Assembly (NCBI GenBank): GCA_966211965.1
Contig: CBIHON010000042.1
Location: 1 to 46,106 of the forward strand
Length of the DNA stretch: 46,106 nucleotides
Origin: CBIHON01 sp966211965
GTDB taxonomy: Bacteria; Pseudomonadota; Gammaproteobacteria; Burkholderiales; Burkholderiaceae_D
Direction: 5' to 3'
Below, one piece after another: positions 36,672 through 44,730 of this stretch; the first letter of the stretch is position 1, and each line of letters begins with the position of its first letter. The translations under genes and the position numbers were made by a program. The notes under the pieces are model-generated. The model was not told where the DNA came from. It worked only from the letters and a program-made list of their open reading frames with translations, and searched no databases.

Positions 36672-37471
36672 TGCGGCATTTGTGCATATTTTTTTAGGGA
36701 TTGCCGGAAAACCGACGGCGTCATGCTGAAACGTTCGCGGAATGCGGTCGTGAAGTTGCCCGCATTCTGGAAGCCGACCTGTTCGGCGATATCCTGGATG
36801 CTCATCTCGGTTTCAGCCAGCAGTTTGCGGCTCACCCTGCTGCGCTCTTCACGCATGAAGGCGAATACGGTAAGCCCGGTTTGTTCGCGAAACGCCTTGG
36901 ATAATTTTTTTTCATGACTGCCGACCTTGCGGGCGATTTCCGACAGCGGCAGCGTCTGTTCCAGATTGGCGCATATGTAATGCATGGCCGCGCGCACCAT
37001 GACCTTGTCGGGAGCTTCACCGGAATCCGGCACAACGACCTTGTTGGGCGGCTTGGCTCGGGCGGCCAAGTTGAGGTGAATGTGAATCCGCGCCAGCACT
37101 TCTTCCGCGAAAAAAGGCTTGACCACATAATCCACGCCGCCGGCGGTCAAGCCGCTGATGCGTTCTTCCGGCGCGGCGGCGGCGGTCAGAAAAATAATCG
37201 GAATGTTACGGGTCTGGTTGTTTGCTTTTAACAGTCTGCAGGTGGCGAGGCCATCGGTGTGCGGCATATGCACGTCGAGCAGAATCAAGTCGGGTTTTGT
37301 GGATATCGCGCGCTGGTAGCCCTGCTTGCCGTTAAACGCGATGGTCAGGCGGAACTGCTTTTCGCGCAGGATTTCGATCAGAAGATGCAGATCTTCGACC
37401 GAGTCGTCCACGATGAGTATGCGTGGCTGTTCCGGTAAAGGCGGTTCGGACAGCAGGACGGAAGCGGACAT
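36668..37471 (-). CDS. Response regulator with AraC-type DNA-binding domain
   Basis: A 267-residue regulator. The receiver domain (about 16-135) has IVDDS, the acceptor Asp66 in LLDVHMPHTDG and the conserved Lys in VVKPF. The C-terminal AraC/XylS helix-turn-helix pair (about 160-262) includes LPLSEIARKVGSHEKKLSKA and the typical second motif IQDIAEQVGFQNAGNFTTAF. AGAGG is eight bases before the ATG. It is the first gene of an operon with the 7TMR-DISM kinase. The giant-protein promoter and the xrtH promoter flank this operon and are the natural candidates for its targets. Confidence 0.92.
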   Translation of the reverse strand: MSASVLLSEPPLPEQPRILIVDDSVEDLHLLIEILREKQFRLTIAFNGKQGYQRAISTKPDLILLDVHMPHTDGLATCRLLKANNQTRNIPIIFLTAAAAPEERISGLTAGGVDYVVKPFFAEEVLARIHIHLNLAARAKPPNKVVVPDSGEAPDKVMVRAAMHYICANLEQTLPLSEIARKVGSHEKKLSKAFREQTGLTVFAFMREERSRVSRKLLAETEMSIQDIAEQVGFQNAGNFTTAFRERFSMTPSVFRQSLKKYAQMPQ

Positions 37472-37546
37472 CGGAAGGACCTCTATTCACACCAGTTTCG
37501 GCACAAGTACCACAATACATTACCGGCCTTGTTCCACGAGGCCATA

Positions 37547-37704
37547 AGAGCCTCTAAACTAATGAGTCAGGCCCCTGTTGCCGCCAGATGCGGCACCCGC
37601 GTTGTTGTGCCGGGCGTCGCTACGCTCCTCGCCAAGGGGGGCACGCCTAGCGGGCATCCGCATCTGGCGGCAACAGAAACCCGCCCCATTAGTTTAGAGG
37701 CTCT
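37547..37704. repeat. Nested 158-bp inverted-repeat element (AGAGCC...GGCTCT ends)
   Basis: The outer arms AGAGCCTCTAAACTAATG (37547-37564 and 37687-37704) and inner arms CTGTTGCCGCCAGATGCGG (37575-37593 and 37658-37676) are both perfect. The centre is GC-rich with no gene. It occupies a third of the 459-bp gap between the divergent response regulator and xrtH. The ends match those of elements at 5306 and 45998. Confidence 0.75.
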
Positions 37705-37860
37705 AACAAGAATTTTCGCACATATTTGCGCCGAAATAAAAAGCGCGAGGCGGCTCATGAAATAGGCGATTCCGGGTCGCAGGCTGATACCATACCGCAT
37801 GCCATTGTTGGGAAACGCCTTTGAAATTTTTCTTCGCTAAATTCTTAACCAACGTGATCG

Positions 37861-37904
37861 GCATGCCTTGCCCGAGCCATCGCAGCAGCGATGTCAAGGC
37901 ACGC
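37861..37904 (+). promoter_or_regulatory. Structured leader hairpin upstream of xrtH
   Basis: GCATGCCTTG (37861-37870) pairs with CAAGGCACGC (37895-37904) with one mismatch. Inside it CATCGC-AGCA-GCGATG forms a second stem, with an asymmetric bulge between the two. The hairpin ends 26 bases before the xrtH ATG, where no good ribosome-binding site is seen. It may regulate expression or be incidental. Confidence 0.4.
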
Positions 37905-37930
37905 CGCAGTGCTGAAACCGGCCGCAACCC

Positions 37931-38431
37931 ATGCTCAGGTTTTTTCTAATCTTCCTGGCGATCCAGGGCGGTTTGTTCGCGCTGGAGCTTACGCCGCCGG
38001 TCCAGACCCTGCTGGTGGCGCCTTGGACCGCCTTGCTGGCCAAGTGGAGCGGGATGCTCATCACTTTGTTTGATGCGCAGGTGATGTTCTATTCCAACGT
38101 GATTCAGAACAAGGCCAGCGGCTTCGGCGTGGCGATCCAGCCAGGCTGCAATGCGGTTGAGGCCTGCATCGTCCTGGTCGCTGCGATTCTTGCCTTTCCC
38201 GCACCATGGCGCCACAAGCTGCGCGGCATCGTCCTCGGCATTGTCGCAGTCCAAGGCCTTAATATCCTGCGCGTCATCAGCCTGTTCTATTTGGGTCAAT
38301 GGCGTGGCGACGTCTTCGAGTTTGCCCATCTCTATCTGTGGCAGGCATTGATCATGCTGGACGTGCTGGTGGCCTGGCTGATCTGGGTACGCGCGATGCC
38401 GGTCCCGGCTGCGAGCGGTCATGCAGCGTAA
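37931..38431 (+). CDS. xrtH: Exosortase H (XrtH), IPTL-CTERM-specific transpeptidase
   Basis: A 166-residue polytopic membrane protein of the exosortase/archaeosortase superfamily. The three expected catalytic residues are present: Cys73 in IQPGCNAVEACIVL, Arg114 in LNILRVISLFYLG and His133 in FEFAHLYLWQALIM. The short length (about 160-180) and the GCNAVEA box fit exosortase H, which cleaves proteins bearing an IPTL-type C-terminal signal. The giant protein at 24406-34095 ends in exactly such a signal. The downstream gene overlaps by 11 bases and encodes the associated membrane protein. No strong ribosome-binding site precedes the ATG. Confidence 0.9.
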   Translation: MLRFFLIFLAIQGGLFALELTPPVQTLLVAPWTALLAKWSGMLITLFDAQVMFYSNVIQNKASGFGVAIQPGCNAVEACIVLVAAILAFPAPWRHKLRGIVLGIVAVQGLNILRVISLFYLGQWRGDVFEFAHLYLWQALIMLDVLVAWLIWVRAMPVPAASGHAA

Positions 38432-39059
38432 CCCTTTGCTCTCCGCTTTCCTGCTCAAGACCGCGCTGTTCTTGCCGCTTTGTCTTGGACTCTGGTACTG
38501 GCTGGCGGAATGGTTCAACGGTCCTGCGGCCTTGTTGTCCGGATGGCTGATGCGGCAGCTTTTCCCGATCTGGGTCGAGGCGGCCGAATGGTCGCATCGG
38601 ACTCTCGGCATGCTTACAACCTTGAAGATCGATGCGGCGGCCGCAGGGCGGGGAGTGGGCTTGGCGGCGATGGTGGTGGAAGCCAGCCCGCTTACTTACG
38701 GCTATGGATTGCCTTTGTATGCCGCCTTGTTCCTCGCCAGCGGCGCGAATAAACGTTGGGGCAAACTACTCCTCGGCGCTTTGATTCTTGTGCCGTTCCA
38801 AGCCTGGAGCATTTGCTTCGATCTCTTGAAGCAGGTGGCGATCACCGCCGGGCCGGGCGTGGCGGCGCAAATCGGTTTTCATCCCTGGCAGCGGGAGGCG
38901 ATTGCGCTCGGCTATCAACTCGGGGCGCTGGTATTGCCGAGCGTCGCGCCCATCGGCGTGTGGCTCGCATTGAATCGCCAATTCATCCCGATGCTGATGT
39001 TGGAAGGGGTGTTACAACTCCATGACGCGGAAGACACAAAAGACACAATTCATAGATAA
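38421..39059 (+). CDS. Exosortase H-associated membrane protein
   Basis: A 212-residue membrane protein with an N-terminal hydrophobic segment (LLKTALFLPLCLGLWYWLAEW), an extracytoplasmic middle part, then hydrophobic segments near 95-110, 115-135 and 165-185. It overlaps xrtH by 11 bases, so the two are translated together. The gene directly after xrtH typically encodes such a protein, thought to assist sorting, though its exact role is unknown. The assignment rests mainly on this position and the membrane layout. The family call is less secure than that of xrtH. Confidence 0.78.
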   Translation: MQRNPLLSAFLLKTALFLPLCLGLWYWLAEWFNGPAALLSGWLMRQLFPIWVEAAEWSHRTLGMLTTLKIDAAAAGRGVGLAAMVVEASPLTYGYGLPLYAALFLASGANKRWGKLLLGALILVPFQAWSICFDLLKQVAITAGPGVAAQIGFHPWQREAIALGYQLGALVLPSVAPIGVWLALNRQFIPMLMLEGVLQLHDAEDTKDTIHR

Positions 39060-39194
39060 AAAACGTCAAGAATTGTTGTGCGAACCGCAAATAAATTTGA
39101 GTAAACATCACCTTCTTTTGCAAGTTTCCCTTAAGCTATGCGGGCAGTATGACATAAGAAATTAATCCTAAAACCTACAACCCATATTTCTATC

Positions 39195-40832
39195 ATGACA
39201 TTACTCAAATCCCCCTTAGTAACCGTATTAAGCTCCCTCGCTTTCTTTCTTTCCGGTTGCGGGGGAGGGAGTGGTGGCAGCACCGTAACAACGCCCGCCG
39301 CAAGCTCGCCCGCGGGACAGAATTGCATCTTCAATTCGATCACCGCGGCCTGCCAGCAGGTCGCCAGCACCTTGCCCTACGTGCTGTACTCGAGCCGCAG
39401 CGACGGTGCGACGGATGCGGCGGTCAACACCGACATCGTCGCGGTCTTGTCCACGCCGCTCGACCCGGCCTCCGTCAACGATAGCGCGCTTACTTTGGCC
39501 GGAGAAGACAATGTTGCCGTTCCCGGCAAGGTCGAGTACGACGCGACGCGGCCCGCCTTGATTTTCAGGCAGGCGCAGGAATTGAGCGGCGGCCGGCGTT
39601 ATACCGCAACCGTTTCCCCTAATATCCGCGACAAGGCCGGCCACACGATGGGGCGGCCGTATAGCTGGTCGTTCACGGTCAACGCGCAGCGGCGCGACAG
39701 CGATGCGCAGCGTTCGGTGCAGCAGATTCTCGACAAGGCCGCATTCACTTATCAAATTCCCGGTTCGATCATCGCGATTCGCGACGACCAGGGCAAGACC
39801 TGGATGACAACCAACGGCTATGCCGACCTGACCACCAAGAAGCCGATCAAAACCGACATGCTGTTCCGCATGGGCAGCAACACCAAGACTTATGTCGCGA
39901 CCTTGATTTTGCAATTGGCCGACAGCGGGCGCTTGAAGCTTGACGACCCGGTCGGCAAATACCTGGCCGATGAGATGAAGGCCTATATGCCGGCCTATGA
40001 CGCCAACAAGATCACCCTGCGCCATCTGCTGCAGCACACCAGCGGCATCAACAATTTCACGATCGACAGCACCTGGGGCGATGCTTTCATCAGCGACGCG
40101 ATGAAACAGTACTTCCCGCAAGAGCTGCTGATGATCGCCAACAGCCATGCGAAAGATGCCAATGCGCCGGCATTCAACACCTTCCTGTATTCGAATACCA
40201 ATTACGTCCTGCTCGGCATGGTGATCAAGAAGGTCAGCGGCATGACCTACGAAGATGCGGTCGCCAATGGCCTCACGATACCGCAGAATCTGCCGGCGAC
40301 GATGGTGCCGCGCATCGGCGAGGCGTTGATGCAGTCGCCGTTTTCGCATGGCTACTGGGAAGATACCGAATTGGGCGTGCTGCATGACGTGACGATCAAG
40401 GACCCGTCTACCGTTTGGGCTTCCGGCAATATGCTGTCGAACATCTCTGATCTGGCCAAATGGGGCGAAATGCTGGGCAAAGGCACGCTGCTGTCCTCCG
40501 GTATGCAGAGCCAGCGCCTGACCTATGTGCCGATGAGCGACCATCTGGCATATGGCCTGGGCATCGTCAAGGACACCGGCGCAAATTTGATCGGCCATCA
40601 GGGCGGCATGATCGGATATACGTCGCAGGTCTATTATGTTCCGGATAAAGGGTATACGATGGCGTTCTTTTACAATCGCACGCTGGCGCTGCATGACTAC
40701 AGCGATGTGATGACGTATGACACGCTCAAGGCATATTGGCCGACCCGTCCATACGATAAACTGCCGCCGTTGCGTCCGTTCGATACCGGCCCTGGCGGTA
40801 ACAGGAAACCTGGCTTCCTCACTGAGTATTGA
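39195..40832 (+). CDS. Lipoprotein serine hydrolase (beta-lactamase/DD-peptidase family) with Ig-like domain
   Basis: A 545-residue lipoprotein. The signal peptide ends in the lipobox LSGC, making Cys22 the lipidated residue, and a Gly/Ser/Thr-rich linker follows. Residues about 60-163 form an SbsA/Big_5-type Ig-like domain (YVLYSSRSDGATDAAV to GRPYSWSFTV). The rest is a class C beta-lactamase-like domain with Ser228-x-x-Lys231 in RMGSNTKTY, Tyr332-Ser-Asn334 in LYSNTNY and a late GHQGG triad motif. It is anchored outside the cytoplasm and may act on peptidoglycan peptides, D-amino-acid peptides or esters. The gene lies 135 bp after the exosortase module on the same strand; co-transcription is possible but not shown. 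Confidence 0.88.
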   Translation: MTLLKSPLVTVLSSLAFFLSGCGGGSGGSTVTTPAASSPAGQNCIFNSITAACQQVASTLPYVLYSSRSDGATDAAVNTDIVAVLSTPLDPASVNDSALTLAGEDNVAVPGKVEYDATRPALIFRQAQELSGGRRYTATVSPNIRDKAGHTMGRPYSWSFTVNAQRRDSDAQRSVQQILDKAAFTYQIPGSIIAIRDDQGKTWMTTNGYADLTTKKPIKTDMLFRMGSNTKTYVATLILQLADSGRLKLDDPVGKYLADEMKAYMPAYDANKITLRHLLQHTSGINNFTIDSTWGDAFISDAMKQYFPQELLMIANSHAKDANAPAFNTFLYSNTNYVLLGMVIKKVSGMTYEDAVANGLTIPQNLPATMVPRIGEALMQSPFSHGYWEDTELGVLHDVTIKDPSTVWASGNMLSNISDLAKWGEMLGKGTLLSSGMQSQRLTYVPMSDHLAYGLGIVKDTGANLIGHQGGMIGYTSQVYYVPDKGYTMAFFYNRTLALHDYSDVMTYDTLKAYWPTRPYDKLPPLRPFDTGPGGNRKPGFLTEY

Positions 40833-40896
40833 TTTTTTTGCAGTCCCGATCCATCACATAGAGCCCCGAGCTCTCATTTAAAAAGGAGCTGTTCCG

Positions 40897-41481
40897 ATGA
40901 AAAGTACTGATAAAGTTGAAGCACCTGTTGATCCAGTAGCAGCGCCTGCGGCTGCGGCGAGCGCCGATCCCGCGATCACTCCGCAGAGCGCCGTCATGAT
41001 CACCAACGTCGACCGCGACAACGAGGTGCTCAACACCATCAAGAACCACACCATGGCGGCCATGGGTATCGGCATCCTGCCGGTGCCGGGTGTCGACTTG
41101 ATCGCCTTGACCGGTGTCCAGCTCAATCTTCTGCGCAAGCTGGGCGCCTTGTACGACAAGCCATTCTCGGACGAAGTCGCCAAGAAGCTGCTTGGCGCGC
41201 TGCTGGGCGGCTATCTGCCTTTGGCCTTGGTTGCACCTGTCGCGAGCGTCTTGAAATTCATTCCTGGCGTCGGCAGTGCAGCCGGCGTGCTGGCCCAGTC
41301 GACGACTGCAGGCACCACCACCTATGCAATCGGTAAAGTCTTTGCAAAGCATTTTGAAACCGGCGGCGACCTGGTGGACTTGAACCCCGCCGATTGGCGC
41401 GAAGCCTTCCGCAAGTACGTGCAAGAAGCCAAGGACTTCCTCAAGAAGCAGACCGGCGCTGCAAAGAAGGAAGCGGCATAA
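40897..41481 (+). CDS. YcjF/DUF697-like membrane-associated protein
   Basis: A 194-residue protein with an Ala/Pro-rich N-terminus, then a DUF697-like core. HTMAAMGIGILPVPGVDLIALTGVQLNL and the following LLGALLGGYLPLALVAPVAS give two or three hydrophobic helices with the PVPGVDL turn typical of this family. A Lys-rich C-terminal tail (KKQTGAAKKEAA) ends it. AAGGAG precedes the ATG. The family is found beside YcjX-type GTPases and in other membrane contexts, and its role is unknown. Here it opens the thioesterase-exporter operon, although a weak terminator-like hairpin lies before the next gene. Confidence 0.75.
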   Translation: MKSTDKVEAPVDPVAAPAAAASADPAITPQSAVMITNVDRDNEVLNTIKNHTMAAMGIGILPVPGVDLIALTGVQLNLLRKLGALYDKPFSDEVAKKLLGALLGGYLPLALVAPVASVLKFIPGVGSAAGVLAQSTTAGTTTYAIGKVFAKHFETGGDLVDLNPADWREAFRKYVQEAKDFLKKQTGAAKKEAA

Positions 41482-41498
41482 ATCCTGTTGCGACGCGA

Positions 41499-41518
41499 CG
41501 CCTGCACGGCGCTTTTTT
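41499..41518 (+). terminator. Possible attenuator between the DUF697-like and thioesterase genes
   Basis: CGCC-TGCAC-GGCG is followed after one base by six T and then, two bases later, the ATG of the thioesterase gene. The stem is only 4 bp, so termination would be partial at most. Confidence 0.35.
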
Positions 41519-41520
41519 AG

Positions 41521-42285
41521 ATGGCTGATACGCCGCTCCATCCCTGGTTGCCTTTTGGATCTGGTCCCGCGAATGCCGGGACCAGGCTGTTTTGCCTGCC
41601 GTTCGCAGGCGGAGGCGCTTCCAATTTCCTCGGCTGGCGCAAGCTGCTTCCGGAAGTGGGGGTGGCGCCGATACAGTATCCGGGTCACGAAACGCGGCTC
41701 GATGAGGCGCCGCTCGAGCATCTCGGCCAGATGATAGACGGCCTGGCCGATGCGATCGCACCGTTGCTGGATCGGCCCTACATGGTGTTTGGCTACAGCA
41801 TGGGGGCCAAGCTTGGTTTTGCGCTGATCCAGCGCTTGGAGCAATTGGGGTTGCCGGCGCCGCTTCGCCTTTTGGTCGGGGCTCATCTCCCGCCCGATCG
41901 CAAATCCGGTGCGGTGCGTGCAATCGGATTGCCGGATGAAGAATTCAAGCAGGTGCTGCGGGAGTTCGGCGGCATGCCGGAAGAATTGTTTGAAGATGAA
42001 GATTTTTGCGCGATGGCTTTGCCGGTATTGCGCGCTGATTTTTCCTTATCGACGCAGGCCATGACATTCGACCGGATCAGTTGTCCGATCGTGGCCTATG
42101 CAGGCAGCGAAGACGCCACTGCCCGTGCCGCCGAAATGGCGGGATGGCAGCGTTTCACCAAGGCTGAATGCAGCTTGCGGGAGTTTGTGGGCGGGCATTT
42201 TTTCTTGCGAAGCGCGCCCGATTTTGAGGCTGTGCTGGCTGCCGATCTGGCCGAAGCGATGCAAGGAGCCACCGAGACGCGGTAG
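41521..42285 (+). CDS. Type II thioesterase (NRPS/PKS-associated, GrsT-like)
   Basis: A 254-residue alpha/beta hydrolase of the standard type II thioesterase size. LFCLPFAGGGASNF at the oxyanion strand, QYPGHETR, the nucleophile Ser93 in GYSMGAKLGF (most relatives have GHSMG), a probable acidic residue in AGSEDATA, and the His in GGHFFL are present. Such enzymes release wrong or stalled acyl groups from carrier proteins of non-ribosomal peptide or polyketide synthetases. No synthetase or carrier protein is in the window. A cyclic-peptide-type exporter is encoded three genes downstream in the same operon. The ribosome-binding site is weak because the ATG directly follows a T-tract. Confidence 0.88.
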   Translation: MADTPLHPWLPFGSGPANAGTRLFCLPFAGGGASNFLGWRKLLPEVGVAPIQYPGHETRLDEAPLEHLGQMIDGLADAIAPLLDRPYMVFGYSMGAKLGFALIQRLEQLGLPAPLRLLVGAHLPPDRKSGAVRAIGLPDEEFKQVLREFGGMPEELFEDEDFCAMALPVLRADFSLSTQAMTFDRISCPIVAYAGSEDATARAAEMAGWQRFTKAECSLREFVGGHFFLRSAPDFEAVLAADLAEAMQGATETR

Positions 42286-42307
42286 GTTCCAGGTTTTTAG
42301 AAAACGT

Positions 42308-42868
42308 ATGAGACTGACAAAAACAATGTGCGCAAGGTTTGCTCAGGCCGGGCATGCCTTGCGAATTTTTTTCCTTGTCCTGCTTTGCGGAATGCCCGTC
42401 TGCGCGATGGCCGAGTCCGCTCTGGGCGCGGCAGAGGAGGTGGCGAAGCAGCCGCTCCAGGAACTGGTGCGCAAAAAGCGCGTCAGGGGTCAGATTTATG
42501 TGACAATTCCGCAGGCCCGCGTGTTCGGCACGGGCGGACCATATCGGGCCTATTGTTCGCCGCAAATCCGCGGCATCAATTCTTCGCACAAGACCGTCGA
42601 GGAACTGGTTGTCGGCATCGCATACCAGGGGCGCGACAACAAGGCGGTGGGTTCGACGGTCACGCGCTTTTTCCGTGTCAAAGTGGGCAAGGATGAAACA
42701 CACTATTTTTACAGTTCGATCAATGCCGACTATTGCGAGGGATTGGTCGGCAAGATACAGGTGATTCGTTGCGTGTATGAGAATGGAGTGGACTGCAAGG
42801 GCGATGTTCGCGTGCTGCCTTACGGTGCCATTCCGATGACTTTCGATGAAAAAAAAGCCGAGGAATAA
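42308..42868 (+). CDS. Secreted protein of unknown function
   Basis: A 186-residue protein. A long signal peptide (about 1-35, RIFFLVLLCGMPVCAMA) precedes a mature domain with several cysteines (AYCSPQIRG, DYCEGL, VIRCVYENGVDC) that could form disulfides in the periplasm. I do not recognise the family. The frame stays open upstream into the thioesterase gene, but the signal peptide begins at the ATG at 42308, 23 bp after that gene's stop. It lies four bases before the next gene, so it is part of the operon and may be a periplasmic partner of the exporter. Confidence 0.7.
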   Translation: MRLTKTMCARFAQAGHALRIFFLVLLCGMPVCAMAESALGAAEEVAKQPLQELVRKKRVRGQIYVTIPQARVFGTGGPYRAYCSPQIRGINSSHKTVEELVVGIAYQGRDNKAVGSTVTRFFRVKVGKDETHYFYSSINADYCEGLVGKIQVIRCVYENGVDCKGDVRVLPYGAIPMTFDEKKAEE

Positions 42869-42871
42869 ACC

Positions 42872-43069
42872 ATGTCCAATGCATTGGTGATCTATGTGGT
42901 TCTCTGTGTGATGGTGGCGGTTTTGGGCCGCCACGCCAGGCTCGGGTTCTTGCGCAGCCTATTGTTGTCATTCCTTTTGACGCCGCTGGTAATGATGATT
43001 TATCTGTTGTTGTTCGCAGCAATTGAGCCGCACAGGAAATCGGACGCCGACAAGATGCAAGACCACTGA
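42872..43069 (+). CDS. Small two-helix membrane protein
   Basis: A 65-residue protein with two hydrophobic segments (about 3-19, ALVIYVVLCVMVAVLG, and about 27-52, LRSLLLSFLLTPLVMMIYLLL), a basic RHAR turn between them and a charged tail. No family is recognised; it resembles small accessory membrane proteins. It lies between the secreted unknown and the ABC exporter with gaps of 3 and 5 bases, so it is very likely translated and may be an exporter subunit. Confidence 0.65.
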   Translation: MSNALVIYVVLCVMVAVLGRHARLGFLRSLLLSFLLTPLVMMIYLLLFAAIEPHRKSDADKMQDH

Positions 43070-43074
43070 CCTCG

Positions 43075-44730
43075 ATGCGTCTTACCGAACTTCTTCTTAA
43101 AGACACCAAGACCTCGATCAAGCGCCTCGGCCTGATGGCCGTGGTGGCTGGCGCCGCCAGCGCCGGCATCCTGGCGATCGTCAATGCCGCGGCGCAGACG
43201 CCGGTTGAAACAGGAGGGCAGGCGTATTACGTTGCGCTCTTCGGTCTGGCTTTGGTGGCCTATGTCATCAGCCAGAAATACGTGCTGGTGGTTACCACTG
43301 ACGAGGTGGAGCGCATCGTCGACGGACGCCGCCGCGACTTGATCCGCAAACTTGCAGCCTGCGAATTGGGCGGTGTCGAAAAAATCGGGCATGGCGTGAT
43401 CTTCACCGCCATCAACTCGGATGCCCAAACTATTTCGCAGACGGCCGGCAGCCTGATGCTGGGCTTGCAGGCGCTGATCCTGATTTTCTGGACGGCGCTC
43501 TACCTGGCCACGCTCTCGCTTCCCACCCTGGCCCTGGTGGCATTGGTGCTGTTGATCGCCTCGCGCATCTATTCTCGCAAGATTGCTCTGGCGCGTATCG
43601 AATTACGCCGGGCCAACGACCAGGTTACCGCTTTGCATGAGGTGGTGGAAGGGCTGCTGGGGGGCTTCAAAGAGGTCAAGCTGTCCAGCCGCCGCGCAGC
43701 GGAACTGCTGGAAGACGCGATGCAGGTTTCGGCGCGTACCGCATATTTTCGCTCGCTGGCGCAACGGGCGCTCGCCGCCAATTTCATTTTTTCGCAAGTG
43801 GCGATTTTCGTGTTGCTGGGGACTCTGGTATTCATCCTGCCGGTACTCAGTTCGACCTTTGCGGAAACCACGGTCAAGTCGTTGACGGCGGTCTTGTTCC
43901 TGGTCGGACCGATTTCAGGCATCCTGTCGTCGGTGCCGCAAATCACGGTGGCCAATGCCGCTGCCGAAAACCTGCTGCGGCTTGAGCAATTGCTGGACCT
44001 GCATGTCGAGGCCGGCAGCAGCACGGCGAAGGACGCTGAGGCGACATCGGTCGTGCCGGCAATGCGCTCCAGCTTCAGCAATATCGAATTGCGCCGTCTT
44101 CATTTCAGCCGCGGCCAGGGCAGCGAAAATTTCACCGTCGGTCCGATCGACTTGACCATACGCGCCGGCGAGACCATCTTTCTGACCGGTGGCAACGGTT
44201 CGGGGAAAACGACCTTCATCAAAATGCTGACCGGCCTGTACCCCGCCGACTCCGGCGAGATACTGGTCGATAACCGGGTGATCACGAAATCCGAATTGCA
44301 GAGTTACCGGGACATGTTTTGTGCGGTGTTTTCGGACTTCTATTTGTTCAGCAAGCTGTACGGGATAGACGACGTTGACCCCGAACGCAGTGCCGGCCTG
44401 ATCGACCAGATGGAGATCGAGGACAAGGTCCACCTGAATGGTCGCAGTTTTTCCACGGTCGATTTGTCGACCGGACAGCGCAAGCGGCTGGCGCTGGTGG
44501 CGGCCCAACTCGAGGATAAGCCGATCATCATTCTTGATGAATGGGCGGCCGACCAAGACCCGCATTTCCGTGCCAAGTTCTACGAAACCTTGCTGCCGCG
44601 CCTGAAGGCCGACGGTGTGACGGTGATTGCAATCACCCACGACGATAAGTATTTCCATCATGCCGACCGCCGCTTGCAGATGGCGGATGGCCGCCTTGTT
44701 GAATTCTCCCGGGAGAGTATCCAGTCATGA
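43075..44730 (+). CDS. Cyclic-peptide export ABC transporter (SyrD/PvdE type)
   Basis: A 551-residue half-transporter with a membrane domain (about 1-300, six helices) fused to one ATPase domain. Walker A GGNGSGKTT is at about 373-381, the signature-like LSTGQRKRLAL at about 463, Walker B IIILDEWAADQDP at about 483, and the switch His in ITHDDKYF. The DEWAADQDP segment and the LSTGQRKRLAL signature are characteristic of SyrD and PvdE, which export lipopeptides or pyoverdine precursor to the periplasm. It works as a homodimer. The ATG is five bases after the small membrane protein gene, and the stop overlaps the SPFH gene start. Confidence 0.92.
   Translation: MRLTELLLKDTKTSIKRLGLMAVVAGAASAGILAIVNAAAQTPVETGGQAYYVALFGLALVAYVISQKYVLVVTTDEVERIVDGRRRDLIRKLAACELGGVEKIGHGVIFTAINSDAQTISQTAGSLMLGLQALILIFWTALYLATLSLPTLALVALVLLIASRIYSRKIALARIELRRANDQVTALHEVVEGLLGGFKEVKLSSRRAAELLEDAMQVSARTAYFRSLAQRALAANFIFSQVAIFVLLGTLVFILPVLSSTFAETTVKSLTAVLFLVGPISGILSSVPQITVANAAAENLLRLEQLLDLHVEAGSSTAKDAEATSVVPAMRSSFSNIELRRLHFSRGQGSENFTVGPIDLTIRAGETIFLTGGNGSGKTTFIKMLTGLYPADSGEILVDNRVITKSELQSYRDMFCAVFSDFYLFSKLYGIDDVDPERSAGLIDQMEIEDKVHLNGRSFSTVDLSTGQRKRLALVAAQLEDKPIIILDEWAADQDPHFRAKFYETLLPRLKADGVTVIAITHDDKYFHHADRRLQMADGRLVEFSRESIQS

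Noticed and set aside
37567..37927. Short open frames on both strands in the gap before xrtH
   Set aside because: They run through the inverted-repeat element and show no family resemblance or start signals.
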